Position numbers and translations under genes: made by a program. A stretch of DNA of 64,000 nucleotides, taken from the IMG/VR virus record IMGVR_UViG_3300031857_000002, positions 186,001 through 250,000 of that record; one strand, given 5' to 3'. This stretch comes from a virus. The notes beneath the pieces are model-generated. The model saw only the letters and a list, made by a program, of their open reading frames with translations, did not search any database and was not told the DNA's origin. This document shows, in pieces, positions 9,118-17,084 of the stretch; positions within the stretch are counted from its first letter, which is position 1, and every line of letters begins with the position of its first letter.

Positions 9118-11371
9118 CTGGGAATCGGATAATACCGTCATCGTCCACCACAGGAATGATCTGTGCCACAGATTCAAAATGTACTGCGTCGTCTTGCATT
9201 GTGACAAACACATCACAGTCACTCAGTCGATCAAACAAGATCTTTTTAGATAGTGGTACCTTGATCAGCTCGTCAATCTTACGTGCCAAGGGTCTAGCAC
9301 CCATCTTGGGATCGTAGCCCTTGTCGGCCAACATGTCTATGACCTCTTCGCTGAGTACAAGTTTGATGTGTTTTTCATCCAAACTGGCCTTGAGCTGATC
9401 TGCAAACTTGATCACAATCTTCTTGATGGCCAATCGGTCCAGCTTGTTGAATCTGCAGATTTGATCAATACGATTACGCAGTTCTGGCTTGAAGAACTCT
9501 TTCATAGCTTTGTCTTCGTTACCAGTTTTTTCCTGACTTCCAAAACCAATAGCATTGCTTTCGTTGTCTCTAGCACCCAAGTTTGAAGTCAGGATAATAA
9601 TGGTGTTCTTAACATCCACACGCTTGCCTGCTGAACTAGTGATGTGCCCTTCGTCCAGCATCTGTAGCAAGATGTTGCTGACATCAGGGTGTGCTTTTTC
9701 AATTTCATCAAACAAGATGATTGAAAAAGGGTTCTTGGTAAGATCACTGATCAGCTTGCCGCCGCCAACGTTGCCATCTTCAAAGCCCACATAGCCTGGG
9801 GGTGCACCAATCAAACTTGATACTGTGTGTTTTTCCTGGTACTCACTCATGTCGTACTTCAACAGTTTCATGTCTAGGTTATCACTCAGCAGTTTGGCCA
9901 GTTCTGTTTTGCCTGTGCCTGTTGGACCCAAGAACAAGAAACTCGCCATAGGGCGAGTTGTTGCACCAATGCCTGCAAAGTTGATGTACACACGTTCCAG
10001 CACAGCATCCACTGCTTGATCCTGTCCGTAGAGCTTTTGCTTGATGTTGCTTTCAAGATCTATAATATTTGCTGAGCGTTCGTTCTGCAGTCGGTCCATT
10101 GGAATGCCTGCTACCTTGCTGACCTGTGCCATGATCATGTCTCGAGTGACAGTTACCAGGCCAGCATCCTTCACACGCTGTCGGGCACAAGCACCATCCA
10201 ACAAGTCAATACTCTTGTCAGGATTCTTCTTGTCATGAATATAACGTCCACTCAGTTCCACAGCCGCGGCCATTGCTTCTGTGTCGATCATCACATTGTG
10301 AAACTTCTCCAGTCGCGGACTCAGGCCAATAAGGATCTGTTCTGTGGTTGACGCATTGGGCTCGTCAATGCTCAAGCGATGGAATCTGCGCATCAACGCA
10401 CGATCTTTTTCAAATGACTCGTAGTATTCTTCCCATGTTGTGCTTGCAATAACTTTGAGGTTGCCCTTGGTGATTGCAGGTTTGAGCATGTTGGCAAAGT
10501 CCAGATTGCTTGACCCCGATGATCCTGCACCCTTCATGGTGTGTGCTTCGTCCACAAACAAGATACAGTTCTTCTTGGCTTCTAGTGCGGCAATAACTTG
10601 CTTGAACTTTTCTTCAAACTCACCGCGATACTTAGATCCTGCCAGTAATGAACCAATCTCCAGTCCCCACACTTCGTGACCTTTCAAGAACTCGGGCACG
10701 TTGTTAGCATGTATTTCTTGTGCAAGTCCGTCAATGATGGCAGTTTTGCCCACGCCTGGATCACCTACCATGAGCACATTGGCCTTGAATCGACGTGCCA
10801 ACACAGTGATCATGTCTTCTAGTTCTGCATTACGACCAATCAAGGGCTCCAGTTGATTCTTTGCGGCCATTGCTGAGATGTTGGTGCAATGCTCTTCCAA
10901 GATGTCTGTGGCCTGTTGTACATTCATTTTCACACTCTCGGGCTGGTGATTGCTTTGATAGAACTCAATAAACTCGGCCTTGCGGATACCATACTTGAGC
11001 AAGAAGTAGTGTGCATGACTGTTGTTTTCGGCCATGATGCTCAAGTACACATCAATCAGGCTCATGCTTCTGCGACCTGTAAACATGACCTGTACATTGG
11101 CACGATTAAATATGCGTTCCAGAGCTTGTGTTTTACGAGGTTGTAAATTTTCTGAAGCACTGATCAAATTGATCTGGCTGTCCAAGTAAGCATTGAGCTC
11201 TGTGTCCAGCAGATCTGCATCTGCACCAAATTTGTCTACCACACGTCTGAACGGCAAGTGGCGTAGCATGCCCAACAACAAGTGTTCTGTGACCACATAT
11301 TCGTGACACTTTTCTCTGGCCAATTTAACGGCTGCTTCGACCACTTGTTCAATTTCGGGATTGTTCTGCAT
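9110..11371 (-). CDS. clpA: ClpA/ClpC-like AAA+ unfoldase
   Basis: The 753-residue protein has the full class I Clp layout. An N-domain covers residues ~1-145. AAA-1 has Walker A GDPGVGKT at 203-210 and Walker B LFVDEAH at 271-277. AAA-2 has GPTGTGKT at 482-489 and LFDEIEKAHPD from 553. The tripeptide IGF at 608-610 sits where E. coli ClpA has IGL, the loop that docks onto ClpP, and MGARPLAR follows in the C-terminal domain. So it could unfold proteins and feed host ClpP. ATG 11371 has AGGAA 8 nt upstream. It has its own sigma-70-type promoter, and the AATAAATA at the dnaJ stop may add late expression. Confidence 0.92.
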   Translation of the reverse strand: MQNNPEIEQVVEAAVKLAREKCHEYVVTEHLLLGMLRHLPFRRVVDKFGADADLLDTELNAYLDSQINLISASENLQPRKTQALERIFNRANVQVMFTGRRSMSLIDVYLSIMAENNSHAHYFLLKYGIRKAEFIEFYQSNHQPESVKMNVQQATDILEEHCTNISAMAAKNQLEPLIGRNAELEDMITVLARRFKANVLMVGDPGVGKTAIIDGLAQEIHANNVPEFLKGHEVWGLEIGSLLAGSKYRGEFEEKFKQVIAALEAKKNCILFVDEAHTMKGAGSSGSSNLDFANMLKPAITKGNLKVIASTTWEEYYESFEKDRALMRRFHRLSIDEPNASTTEQILIGLSPRLEKFHNVMIDTEAMAAAVELSGRYIHDKKNPDKSIDLLDGACARQRVKDAGLVTVTRDMIMAQVSKVAGIPMDRLQNERSANIIDLESNIKQKLYGQDQAVDAVLERVYINFAGIGATTRPMASFLFLGPTGTGKTELAKLLSDNLDMKLLKYDMSEYQEKHTVSSLIGAPPGYVGFEDGNVGGGKLISDLTKNPFSIILFDEIEKAHPDVSNILLQMLDEGHITSSAGKRVDVKNTIIILTSNLGARDNESNAIGFGSQEKTGNEDKAMKEFFKPELRNRIDQICRFNKLDRLAIKKIVIKFADQLKASLDEKHIKLVLSEEVIDMLADKGYDPKMGARPLARKIDELIKVPLSKKILFDRLSDCDVFVTMQDDAVHFESVAQIIPVVDDDGIIRFPDV

Positions 11372-11401
11372 GGGGTTCCTTTGTAAAACTATTATTGTGT
11401 T

Positions 11402-11430
11402 ATTATACTTGATGTTTTGATCACAAGCAA
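11402..11430 (-). promoter_or_regulatory. Sigma-70-type promoter for clpA
   Basis: TTGCTT and TATAAT are spaced by 17 bp. The -10 ends 30 nt before the clpA ATG, leaving a short leader with an AAAGGAA ribosome binding site. Confidence 0.75.
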
Positions 11431-11441
11431 CCAATACGAAA

Positions 11442-11449
11442 TATTTATT
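11442..11449 (-). promoter_or_regulatory. Late-promoter-like AATAAATA octamer
   Basis: AATAAATA overlaps the TAA stop of dnaJ, 70 nt upstream of clpA. It differs from the T4 late octamer at one base. Confidence 0.4.
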
Positions 11450-12227
11450 CGCGGTATTTTTCGATTGCTTCTACCAATTCAGGTGCTAGTGTGGCAGGAA
11501 TTCGAGCATTTAATTTCACAAACATGTCACCTTGTGCGCCTCTACGATCTCTGAGTCCTTGACTGCGTAGTCTCAGCACAGCATTGGCTTGACAACGCGG
11601 TGGAACCTTGACTGTGAGACTGTGCCCCAAAATGTTGTTCACTGTGATGTCTGTACCCAAAATCAAATCCCACACTGAGATGCTGTGGTCCACAGTTAGG
11701 TTAAGCCCATCACGATGCCAAGCAGGATCTGGACGTATTCTAAATGTGATCACAAGATCCTGACCTCCTGGTGCAAGTCCGCCGTATTGGATATTGTCCC
11801 CGTCATTGAGCCCTAGAGGCACATCCAGTTCTACTGTGCTTTGTCCCTGTGATGTGGCCACTGCTACTGCTTTCTTTCCACCTTGGGCCACGTCTAGTAG
11901 GGAGATGTACAAGGTCATGCGCACATGATTCCTGCGTGGGTGCTGTTGCCCAAACCCGCCGCCGCCAAACATTTGGCTAAAAATATCATTGAACTGTGGT
12001 CCACCACCAAATCCTCCAAAGCCCCCAAACTGGGGTTGTGGGTTGTCGTACTCGGCACGTTTTTGTTCGTCACCTAGCACAGCATAGGCAGCTTGGATGG
12101 CCTGGAACTTGGCAGTATCACCACCCTTGTCCGGATGATGCTGACTGGCCAGTTTTCTAAAGGCCTGTTTGATTTCAGCGGCTGTGGCAGTTCGTGGGAC
12201 GCCTAGTGCGGCGTAGTGATCGGTCAT
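11445..12227 (-). CDS. dnaJ: DnaJ/CbpA-type co-chaperone
   Basis: The 260-residue protein has an N-terminal J domain with HPD at residues 31-33 (stimulates DnaK ATPase), a Gly/Phe-rich linker (~75-97), and a C-terminal substrate-binding region ending near residue 250. The cysteine zinc-finger repeats of type I DnaJ are absent, so it is type II, like CbpA, and is shorter than CbpA (about 306 residues). It sits just upstream of clpA with a consensus sigma-70 promoter, suggesting early production of a chaperone/unfoldase pair working with host DnaK and perhaps ClpP. Confidence 0.92.
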   Translation of the reverse strand: MTDHYAALGVPRTATAAEIKQAFRKLASQHHPDKGGDTAKFQAIQAAYAVLGDEQKRAEYDNPQPQFGGFGGFGGGPQFNDIFSQMFGGGGFGQQHPRRNHVRMTLYISLLDVAQGGKKAVAVATSQGQSTVELDVPLGLNDGDNIQYGGLAPGGQDLVITFRIRPDPAWHRDGLNLTVDHSISVWDLILGTDITVNNILGHSLTVKVPPRCQANAVLRLRSQGLRDRRGAQGDMFVKLNARIPATLAPELVEAIEKYRE

Positions 12228-12263
12228 AAAAAAATCCTGTACACATAATTATACAGGATTTTT
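12228..12263 (-). terminator. Intrinsic terminator, perfect 11-bp stem
   Basis: Arms 12231-12241 and 12252-12262 are perfectly complementary around a 10-nt loop and flanked by A and T runs, so it could work on both strands. On the minus strand it would stop transcripts from the upstream lipoprotein-like gene. It overlaps the dnaJ promoter -10 box. Confidence 0.75.
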
Positions 12264-12276
12264 GGGGTGGTGTCAA
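12248..12276 (-). promoter_or_regulatory. Consensus sigma-70 promoter for dnaJ
   Basis: TTGACA and TATAAT, both perfect consensus, with 17-bp spacing. The -35 abuts the stop codon of the upstream gene and the -10 lies in the loop/right arm of a terminator hairpin, so transcripts starting here carry only one arm. Confidence 0.85.
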
Positions 12277-12495
12277 TTACTTCTTCACAGGCACATCTGT
12301 ACCTTCTAGTTTTTTGTGTTGTTTGACTTCTTTGCAGTTCTGCTTGACTTTTTTGGTTTTGGGGTCTATGACTTCTCGGCCTTCTTTGTCTTTGACATCA
12401 ACACAGATTCGTTTGGTTTCTTTTGGTGGCTCTGTGGCCACTACTGGCTGTGCCAGTGTCAAACATAGTCCTGCTACAAATATAATGTTTTTCAT
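12277..12495 (-). CDS. Small exported protein
   Basis: This 72-residue protein has a typical signal peptide (Lys near the start, hydrophobic core, cleavage likely after VVA at ~20) and a Lys-rich periplasmic part with two cysteines (C31 and C53) that could form a disulfide. No lipobox is present. It ends the holin-side operon and is followed by a strong terminator. A role in lysis or periplasmic defence is possible because of position; the function is unknown. Confidence 0.6.
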   Translation of the reverse strand: MKNIIFVAGLCLTLAQPVVATEPPKETKRICVDVKDKEGREVIDPKTKKVKQNCKEVKQHKKLEGTDVPVKK

Positions 12496-12497
12496 AG

Positions 12498-13061
12498 TTA
12501 TCTTTCTGGATAGAAGTCAGGCAAAGGCGGCGCCAGTTTGCCCCCAAAGCCTGCGGTTACTTGGCCTGTGGAGCCAAAGTTGTTGCCCATTGGCGGTGTA
12601 GCACCATATCCGGGTTGATATCCGCCAGCGGCTGAAACAGGGGAGGTGCCCCAACTGGGTGCTGGTGTATAACCGGTACCGGGCTGGTTGAGGTTTGGCG
12701 AAGGTTGGCCAAATGTTGTAGTGACGCTTTGTGATACGGGTTGTAGTCCTGTGTTGGCATTGCTTGCTCCATTGAGTTTCTCTTGTGTGCGCCCATACGC
12801 ACTAACACCTAGAACAGCACCCATGGCCACATGGAACAGGCCACCGCCTTGTAGTGTAATAGGTACCCATTGACGGAATGCGTCATTGGCTGCTTGTGTT
12901 TCCCAGAACTGTACCACTGTAAACATGATGGGGAATATAAAGAAGTCGGCTAGACAACAGAACATGTACATGATGGCCATCATGGGGCGCCATTTTCTAG
13001 TCATCCAATCATCGTCGGGCTTTTTCTTTTCTACTTTTGCTTCTTTTGTTTTTGTAATCAT
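12498..13061 (-). CDS. Holin-like membrane protein (GTA-holin type)
   Basis: The 187-residue protein has a charged N-terminus, a W-M-x-R-x-W-R-P motif leading into a hydrophobic segment (~27-50), a second hydrophobic segment (~68-88) and a long Gly/Pro/Asn-rich tail. This resembles the three-transmembrane holin family of gene-transfer-agent release. It lies in the same block as the GH19 endolysin and spanins, which supports a role in permeabilising the inner membrane. The low-complexity tail of ~90 residues is unusual for a holin. Confidence 0.6.
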   Translation of the reverse strand: MITKTKEAKVEKKKPDDDWMTRKWRPMMAIMYMFCCLADFFIFPIMFTVVQFWETQAANDAFRQWVPITLQGGGLFHVAMGAVLGVSAYGRTQEKLNGASNANTGLQPVSQSVTTTFGQPSPNLNQPGTGYTPAPSWGTSPVSAAGGYQPGYGATPPMGNNFGSTGQVTAGFGGKLAPPLPDFYPER

Positions 13062-13079
13062 TACAGGCTCCTTGTTATT

Positions 13080-13631
13080 TTATAGTGGTGCCCAGAGCCA
13101 AATGGCCTGACTCATCAGCACGACAGCAAATCCGCCCACTCCCAAGCTAGTGGTAAACAAGCTGTTTTTAACAGCAAGAATGCTAGCTGTCAATAACACA
13201 ATAGCGATCTGTAACAAACTGCCTGCGTATGTGTACCAGGGTGATCGTTGCTTGGCCACAGCACGTTCTGCTTCCAGTGCTCGGGCCTTGGCCAGCAGTT
13301 CTTTCTTGCCTTCGCCTGTGGCAGGTTCGCTTTCGTAACGTGCAATTTTCTTTTCTAGTGCTTCAATTTTCTTGGTATCTTTTTTGGCCACAGCATCATC
13401 CAAGGCCATTTCTGCTAGTGTGCCTTTGATGCTCTTGGCTTGATAAAAGGCATAGGTATTGTTGGCTTCAATGGTGTTGTTTAGTACTTTGCCAGAGTTG
13501 CCACTGGCCATGTATGTGTTGATGGCCAACAAGGCAGCAAACACAACAATGACCAGGCCAGCCTTGTCTTTGATTTGTGCTTCACGCTCTGACCGTGATA
13601 GGGGTTTTGTTTCTTGTTTTTGTTCTGTCAT
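13080..13631 (-). CDS. DUF4337-like membrane protein
   Basis: The 183-residue protein has a charged N-terminus, one transmembrane segment (~25-42), a central helical domain with N-N-T-Y-A-F-Y-Q-A-K-S-I-K like the DUF4337 family signature, a coiled coil (~85-125) and two C-terminal hydrophobic segments. DUF4337 proteins are bacterial membrane proteins of unknown role. It is followed within 20 nt by the holin-like gene and has an AAGGAG site. It could modulate lysis; no direct evidence. Confidence 0.6.
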   Translation of the reverse strand: MTEQKQETKPLSRSEREAQIKDKAGLVIVVFAALLAINTYMASGNSGKVLNNTIEANNTYAFYQAKSIKGTLAEMALDDAVAKKDTKKIEALEKKIARYESEPATGEGKKELLAKARALEAERAVAKQRSPWYTYAGSLLQIAIVLLTASILAVKNSLFTTSLGVGGFAVVLMSQAIWLWAPL

Positions 13632-13650
13632 AATTGACTCCTTTTAATTT

Positions 13651-14397
13651 CTAGAACGGATTTAGTGCTGAACTGACTACACTGCCTGTGTTTACAATTG
13701 TAAGATTATTAGTTGAACTATCTTTTAAGAAATTCTCGTCGTTGGGAGTATTCAACAACAACTGTGTATTTGTAATAGCGGTGAGGTTAGTAGTAGGCGG
13801 AGTAAAGTATGTAGTACCCACAGATGTACCAAAAGCGTAAACTAATGATCCTTTTACAATTCTTATATTAGAGATATTACCATTAAATCTGTTGCTGCCG
13901 CTGTCTGAGCCAATGGTCCAAGGTAATGCACTTGACCCCATTTGTGCAGTTCCTACACCTGCACCTGTGGTGCTGGCCCTGCACACTCCATTAATAAACA
14001 AACTATAGCTAGTACCACTTCTCATAGTACAAATATGTTGCCAAGAATTTTGTGCCAGTGTTCCAGCAACTGACGTAATGCTGTTGAAAGGACTGCCTGT
14101 AGTAGGAGTATCGTTCCAGTTGGCTCGCACACGCCCGTCAGTGTTAGCTTGTCCTACAATCATGTAAGCGTTACCGTTTTGCATTACTAGCATATCGCTG
14201 GTACCACTAGCTAAGTTAGTTGGATACGCCCATAATTCTAGTGTAAAATCATTGGTGCCAAAGTTAAATCCAACGTCAGCAGGTGCTGTTAGATATTTTG
14301 CCGACGCACTACTGAATACTGCACTTCCAACTGGCACGAAGCTTTGTATTGTAATTCCTGCGCCTACTGAGATTCCTGGTCCTACTATGATTGCCAT
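13651..14397 (-). CDS. LamG/concanavalin-like virion adhesin
   Basis: The 248-residue protein begins with a short Gly/Val/Ile leader also found in the next gene upstream, followed by a LamG-type jelly roll. Visible hallmarks are FTLELWAYP, ADVGFNFGTNDF, WQHICTMR, SLFINGV, and a C-terminal SNIRIVKGSLVY, typical of laminin-G-like carbohydrate-binding domains in marine phages. It is probably displayed on the virion for receptor or polysaccharide binding. Confidence 0.75.
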   Translation of the reverse strand: MAIIVGPGISVGAGITIQSFVPVGSAVFSSASAKYLTAPADVGFNFGTNDFTLELWAYPTNLASGTSDMLVMQNGNAYMIVGQANTDGRVRANWNDTPTTGSPFNSITSVAGTLAQNSWQHICTMRSGTSYSLFINGVCRASTTGAGVGTAQMGSSALPWTIGSDSGSNRFNGNISNIRIVKGSLVYAFGTSVGTTYFTPPTTNLTAITNTQLLLNTPNDENFLKDSSTNNLTIVNTGSVVSSALNPF

Positions 14398-14400
14398 ATT

Positions 14401-15120
14401 TTAATATCCAAATCTTGATTTATATTGTGTGTACAAGCCTTGTACATCTGACAAGGTCAATACACCGTTGTAAACTTTGACAAATCCTATGTCACCAGTT
14501 TGCGCTTCTGAACCCGATGATCTGCTGAACAATCTCAAGTTGTTGAAGCCACCGCCACTGGCATTGGTCACAGCAAATGATGTGCCCACTGGCTGTGAGC
14601 TTGTTGCTGTGTACAGTTGTCCCAGACTGGTTGAAGTGTTCCAAGTAGCCCAGCCAAAGTGCCAGGCAAGGTCCGCACCCGATGCTGGCAAGTTAACTGC
14701 GTAGTTGGGAAAGAATGTATCTGGGTTGCCGTTGTAAAGTCCCATGAGCCAGTCTTTTTGTGCTTCAACCTGTGTGTTCAGCAATCTGCCTGAGGCCGCA
14801 GTTGAACGCTTGTAGGCCATAAACACTGTGTAACTTTGCCCTGTGGTCCAGTTAGGCCCACCATAGATGTAGTCTGCACTTGTGGCACCTGAACCAGTCA
14901 TTCTAAAAACGCCACCATTGTCTGAGGCCCAGGCTATCCTACTGGTAGTATTGGCCACTGACAGTGTGTAGGTGCCAGTGGCATCCTTTGTGCCGTTTAC
15001 AGGCACAGCAGAGTAGTTGGCAGCGTCTAAGTCATATACCAACGTTGCTGATGGTGAGAATCCTTGAGTGATAGTTATACCACCACCTACCTGGACTCCT
15101 GCTCCGATTACTATTGGCAT
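14401..15120 (-). CDS. LamG/concanavalin-like virion adhesin (paralogue)
   Basis: The 239-residue protein shares the N-terminal pattern (I-V-I-G-A-G-V-Q-V-G-G-G-I-T-I) with its neighbour and contains a LamG-like fold: LVYDLDAANYS, a YTVFMAYKRS strand, WHFGWATWN and a C-terminal GFVKVYNGVLTLSDVQ motif. It starts one base from the endolysin stop and has a GGGAG site. The common leader probably anchors both to the same virion structure. Confidence 0.72.
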   Translation of the reverse strand: MPIVIGAGVQVGGGITITQGFSPSATLVYDLDAANYSAVPVNGTKDATGTYTLSVANTTSRIAWASDNGGVFRMTGSGATSADYIYGGPNWTTGQSYTVFMAYKRSTAASGRLLNTQVEAQKDWLMGLYNGNPDTFFPNYAVNLPASGADLAWHFGWATWNTSTSLGQLYTATSSQPVGTSFAVTNASGGGFNNLRLFSRSSGSEAQTGDIGFVKVYNGVLTLSDVQGLYTQYKSRFGY

Positions 15121-15738
15121 TTAAACTCCCATTACATGCAGTGCATGTTCATAATGATGAATACGATCTTCTAGGCCAATGTATCCACCGTTGATGGCTC
15201 GAGTGAGTCCACGAATATCGCCTGCGTCAGCAAAGCGATTTAAATTGTTTTGTTCCCAGAACCAGCAGGCACTTTGTGCGGCGCCTTCAAATGTAGCAAG
15301 ATACTCAGCGGCTTCTTCTTCTGAAATGCCTAGACTGCCTGCAAAGAATGTGTAGTTGTCTTTGCCTGTTAACTGTATCAAGCCACGACCGCAGTAGCGC
15401 CAGCCATCTCCGGACTCTTCTGGACCGTTGCCCATGCGACTGGCATACACTCTGTTGGCAATCTTTTCTGGCTTGTTGGCATACTGTGCAGCCAAGGCAT
15501 CTGTGGGGAAATACTTGGGAAATACCTTTCGCAAACTAGCGGCTTTGTAGTTCAAGTTCTCTTTGATGAACACAAAGTTGCCTGACTCATGTGCGCACTG
15601 TGCAATAAAAGCTGCCACCCGCTGTGGTGTGTTGATTTCGTAGTCATCCAACAATTGTTCTAGTGCATCATACCAGTGATCAATGTGTGGATTTTTAACC
15701 ATTTGTTTTAGTTGTTCTCGTGTGAGTATCGTGCTCAT
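15121..15738 (-). CDS. GH19-family endolysin
   Basis: The 205-residue protein matches phage GH19 (chitinase-like) lysozymes: FIAQCAHESGNF at ~43-54 with the catalytic acid E49, NYKAASLRKVFPKYF, ANRVYASRMGNG, and a WRYCGRGLIQLTG core. It would cleave peptidoglycan glycan strands after holin opening. There is no signal peptide, consistent with holin dependence. A TAAATA element with an 18-nt gap and AAGGAG site precede the ATG. Confidence 0.92.
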   Translation of the reverse strand: MSTILTREQLKQMVKNPHIDHWYDALEQLLDDYEINTPQRVAAFIAQCAHESGNFVFIKENLNYKAASLRKVFPKYFPTDALAAQYANKPEKIANRVYASRMGNGPEESGDGWRYCGRGLIQLTGKDNYTFFAGSLGISEEEAAEYLATFEGAAQSACWFWEQNNLNRFADAGDIRGLTRAINGGYIGLEDRIHHYEHALHVMGV

Positions 15739-15756
15739 TTAACGGCTCCTTGTTTG

Positions 15757-15762
15757 TATTTA
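15757..15762 (-). promoter_or_regulatory. Late-promoter-like TAAATA element for the endolysin
   Basis: TTAAATAC with core 18 nt upstream of the endolysin ATG; the leader keeps an AAGGAG ribosome binding site. Confidence 0.5.
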
Positions 15763-15770
15763 ATCTTTTG

Positions 15771-16412
15771 TTATCTACCCATTACCCAGGGATCATTGAT
15801 AACTGGGGTACCATCTGCCCTGCGCATGAAATTACCACCATGCATATCCCAACGATATCCACGAGCTTTGCCAATTTTCATCAAGTCATCCAGAGTGGCA
15901 ACCATCTGTACCACTCCTTTGGCACCCAGTGCTTTCTCCAGTAGTGCATAATCCCCTTGTCTAAAATTTTTCAAGTATCTCACAAACGCACTCACGCTGA
16001 TACCCTTGTGTTCAATATAACTCCTAGACATCCAGCCTAGATCATCCAAGGCACGTCTCATTGGGCCTTGAGTTTTTTTTAAAGGTTCAGTACGAATCAT
16101 TAGATAGCGATTGTCATTCCACATAAAACTGTCATGACCATAAAACCTTGGCAACAAAGGATTGTCACTGTGCTTGCTACAATAATCGTACCAGGCAAAA
16201 AACATTTTTTGATCAGCACTGAAGTTTTGACGATTGCCTTGAGTGCCAAATACCTTTAGCACCAGGCCAGTACTAGGCTCCAAGTACGCAGTTTGATCCA
16301 CTCCTTTACCCAGGAATTGATAACCCTTGGCTTCTAGCTCAGATCTGATGCCTTTGTCTGTGGTTGAAAATTCTTCTAGATTTTGCTCGTCAATGAACTC
16401 CTGTGCTCTCAT
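15771..16412 (-). CDS. Kinase-fold protein with capsid-targeting-like leader
   Basis: The 213-residue protein has a protein-kinase/aminoglycoside-phosphotransferase pattern: GKGVDQ loop at 35-40, VLKVF with K53, a hinge near M105, a catalytic loop D189-M-H191-G-G-N194, and a DFG-equivalent NDPW with D207. Its length is near the minimum for a functional kinase and the C-lobe is short. The N-terminus MRAQEFIDE resembles the T4 internal-protein leader (MKTYQEFIAE) with an I-x-E cleavage site. It lies between endolysin and spanin genes. It may phosphorylate a host component or be an inactive kinase; substrate unknown. Confidence 0.72.
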   Translation of the reverse strand: MRAQEFIDEQNLEEFSTTDKGIRSELEAKGYQFLGKGVDQTAYLEPSTGLVLKVFGTQGNRQNFSADQKMFFAWYDYCSKHSDNPLLPRFYGHDSFMWNDNRYLMIRTEPLKKTQGPMRRALDDLGWMSRSYIEHKGISVSAFVRYLKNFRQGDYALLEKALGAKGVVQMVATLDDLMKIGKARGYRWDMHGGNFMRRADGTPVINDPWVMGR

Positions 16413-17032
16413 TTGGCAACACTTTCAAATATTTGTTTTTGTGCTCGATACCATTCCTGCCAGGCTTTTAGTTTTTCTGCGTTTTCGTGGCAGGCGCCGT
16501 AGTTGTCGACGACTGTTTCAAGGAGTTGACTGGCTTTAATGTCGCTGGGGGTTCCATCAACTGACTCGGCACCTCGGGCCACTTCATTACGACTGGCACT
16601 GTCGTGGAGCACGATGCTAGACTTAGGCAAAGAGCACTGGCTATCAAGCTGTGCGCCAGCAACTTCTCTAATGATTTCTCGGTTTGCATATACAGTTTCC
16701 TTTACAACTTTGATCTTGGTAACAAATTTGGTTTCAATTACGGTGTTGACTTCACGACTTCGAGCTTCGGCAATCTGAACTTTTTCTTCTAGTTCTTTGA
16801 TTTTGGCCAGCCATTTTTCTTCATTGCCGCGCCAGCCAAAAAAGTAAGCACCCACGCACAGCAGTAACACACCCACTAGTTCAGCAGGCATGCGGTACTG
16901 CATCATTATAGGAATCCAACGCACCAGCTTAGAAGCAATGTACAACAGCAAGCCTGCCGCAAATATCGCATAGGTCAACATGACAAAAATGCTGTCAGGC
17001 AACAAGCTAAACATCCACACCAACTGGTCCAT
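16409..17032 (-). CDS. Rz: i-spanin (Rz-like)
   Basis: The 207-residue protein has N-terminal hydrophobic segments (~12-36 and ~50-67) and then a charged periplasmic coiled coil (~75-125), the layout of an inner-membrane spanin subunit. It ends a few bases into the kinase-like gene (ATGA overlap). The identification is strengthened by a lipoprotein gene nested in another frame. It is longer than lambda Rz (153 residues). It would bridge to the outer membrane and complete lysis. Confidence 0.8.
   Translation of the reverse strand: MDQLVWMFSLLPDSIFVMLTYAIFAAGLLLYIASKLVRWIPIMMQYRMPAELVGVLLLCVGAYFFGWRGNEEKWLAKIKELEEKVQIAEARSREVNTVIETKFVTKIKVVKETVYANREIIREVAGAQLDSQCSLPKSSIVLHDSASRNEVARGAESVDGTPSDIKASQLLETVVDNYGACHENAEKLKAWQEWYRAQKQIFESVAK
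16468..16689 (-). CDS. Rz1: o-spanin lipoprotein (Rz1-like), nested inside Rz
   Basis: A 73-residue frame lies wholly within the Rz gene in a different frame. It has a lipoprotein signal peptide ending LASC (C27 lipidation), then a short Pro/Ser/Thr-rich mature part with MKWPEVPSQL, a hallmark of Rz1-type proteins. AAGGAAA sits 7 nt before the ATG at 16689. Nesting of o-spanin in i-spanin is the classical lambda arrangement. Confidence 0.88.
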   Translation of the reverse strand: MQTEKSLEKLLAHSLIASALCLSLASCSTTVPVVMKWPEVPSQLMEPPATLKPVNSLKQSSTTTAPATKTQKN

Positions 17033-17052
17033 ATCAGTCCTTTATATAGATG

Positions 17053-17060
17053 TATTTATT
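17053..17060 (-). promoter_or_regulatory. Late-promoter-like AATAAATA octamer for the spanin genes
   Basis: AATAAATA lies 20 nt upstream of the Rz ATG, with AAAGGA between, a typical T4-like late promoter layout. Confidence 0.55.
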
Positions 17061-17084
17061 GGATCTGTAGGTTTGATGTAGCAG

